Source of the DNA: CANKHA01 sp040877285
GTDB taxonomy: Bacteria > Pseudomonadota > Alphaproteobacteria > Rhizobiales > Xanthobacteraceae
Direction: 5' to 3'
NCBI GenBank assembly: GCA_040877285.1
Contig: JBBDNZ010000057.1
Coordinates: 1-6,063 of the forward strand
DNA length: 6,063 bases
In this document: positions 5,537 to 6,063 of the stretch, in pieces
How positions within the stretch are numbered: position 1 is the stretch's first letter
How the letters are laid out: every line of letters begins with the position of its first letter
Program-made: the position numbers and the translations under genes
The notes under the pieces: model-generated
Told to the model about the DNA's origin: nothing
Databases searched by the model: none
What the model saw: the letters and a program-made list of their open reading frames with translations, nothing else

Positions 5537-6063
5537 GAGGGCGCGGACCGCGCCAGCCGGGCGGCGGAAAGCGGATTTCCGGTCCGCGCAAGCGCGGCGG
5601 ACGCAAGCGATCGCCCCTCCACCCGCGCAGCGAAGCGGAGCGGCGGGGAGGGGGGCGCTTCGCCAAAAGAAAGCGGCCCCCCACCCCGGCGCCAAAAGCG
5701 CCGACCCTCCCCACCGCTTCGCGGGGGGAGGGAAAGCAGCCCACGCGCACGGAACCGCAACGCGCGCCGCTTGCGTCCACCGCTGTCCAAAACGTCATGG
5801 TGACCCCCGATGAAGCCGGCATGCGCGTGGACCGCTTTCTGGAGGCGCGGTTTCCCGGGCTGTCCTTCAGCCATATCCAGCGCGTGATCCGCAAAGGCGA
5901 GTTGCGCGTGGACGGCAAGCGCGCGCAGCCGAAGAATCGCCTGCAAGCCGGGCAGAAGGTGCGCATCCCGCCCTTCAAGCACGCGCCGCCGAAGCCGCGC
6001 GAGGGCGCCAGCGAGGACGTCAAGACCCGCGCTTTTCTGAAATCCATCACGCTCTACGAAGAC
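5533..6063 (+). CDS. rluC: RluA-family 23S rRNA pseudouridine synthase, N-terminal part (truncated by window)
   Basis: RluC converts specific uridines of 23S rRNA to pseudouridine. Only the N-terminal 177 codons are present; the catalytic Asp motif (HRLD) would lie beyond 6063. From GTG 5533, residues 101-146 form an S4 RNA-binding domain: VDRFLEARFPGLSF, then HIQRVIRKGELRVDGKR (114-130) and RLQAGQKVRIPP (136-147). Residues 1-88 are a low-complexity extension rich in Arg, Lys, Pro and Gly that crosses a REP-like repeat without a stop. The frame is open from 5380. GTG 5533 is chosen because it makes a GTGA overlap with the rarA stop and has GGGAG at 5517-5521. The first in-frame ATG (5797) has no visible ribosome binding site, and the VQNV just before it seems to belong to the strand preceding the S4 domain. 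Rhizobial homologues are recalled to have similar disordered N-terminal extensions. The family is certain; the start and the RluC versus RluD label are less so. Confidence 0.85.
   Translation, partial: MRGRGPRQPGGGKRISGPRKRGGRKRSPLHPRSEAERRGGGRFAKRKRPPTPAPKAPTLPTASRGEGKQPTRTEPQRAPLASTAVQNVMVTPDEAGMRVDRFLEARFPGLSFSHIQRVIRKGELRVDGKRAQPKNRLQAGQKVRIPPFKHAPPKPREGASEDVKTRAFLKSITLYED
5612..5732. repeat. REP-like double palindrome inside the rluC 5' region
   Basis: Three inverted repeats lie close together. The first has imperfect 15-nt arms at 5612-5626 and 5643-5657, with 13 positions pairing including one G-T wobble. The second is a perfect 5-bp stem, GGCGC (5688-5692) with GCGCC (5698-5702). The third is a strong stem: CCCTCCCC (5705-5712) and CCGC (5714-5717) pair with GCGG (5721-5724) and GGGGAGGG (5725-5732), with one bulged A and a TTC loop. 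The arms resemble those of the palindrome before rplQ. Such blocks are normally intergenic; here the rluC frame runs through all of it. Confidence 0.7.

Noticed and set aside
4385..5695. Long open frame of 436 codons on the minus strand opposite rarA
   Set aside because: It mirrors a certain gene in GC-rich DNA, where antisense frames lack stops; its sequence is Arg/His-rich with no recognisable domain.
5358..5813. Plus-strand open frame across the rarA end and the repeat block
   Set aside because: It overlaps rarA in another frame and continues in neither the RarA nor the RluC frame; the product is low-complexity repeat translation.
5481..6050. Minus-strand open frames over the repeat and the rluC start
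   Set aside because: They are antisense to the S4 domain and consist partly of REP translation.

Overview
The window reads as a chromosomal segment of an alphaproteobacterium, most likely of the order Hyphomicrobiales (Rhizobiales; Bradyrhizobium or Xanthobacteraceae-like). The reasons are the GC-rich codon use, the close resemblance of the HtrA/DegP, RarA and RluC proteins to rhizobial homologues as I remember them, and the order rplQ - degP-type protease - rarA - rluC. This placement is inference, as no search was run.

Layout. Positions 1-75 are a short gap carrying a REP-like C/G-rich palindrome, followed by rplQ (ribosomal protein L17) with a GTG start. Next comes a two-gene unit on the minus strand, running from 2538 down to 524. 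It encodes a small secreted protein of unknown function and a seven-segment membrane protein fused to a spermidine-synthase-like domain, apparently served by a good sigma70-type promoter at 2577-2605. From 2805 to the right edge three genes on the plus strand overlap end to end: a periplasmic DegP/HtrA protease, the AAA+ ATPase RarA, and an RluC-type 23S rRNA pseudouridine synthase cut off by the window end. The junctions are ATGA and GTGA overlaps, which fits one operon with coupled translation.

The minus-strand pair looks like an accessory insertion between housekeeping genes. A sample row in it (1741-1800) has 26 G+C of 60, against 43 of 60 for a sample row in rarA (4381-4440). The pair is convergent with rplQ and divergent from the protease.

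A second REP-like block (about 5612-5732) lies between rarA and the conserved part of rluC. No stop codon interrupts the rluC frame there, so the repeat may be translated as part of a basic, disordered N-terminal extension. This is the most unusual point in the window. I see no CRISPR array, tRNA, rRNA, transposase, integrase, toxin-antitoxin pair or defence gene. Apart from the inserted pair and the repeats, the region is ordinary housekeeping sequence.
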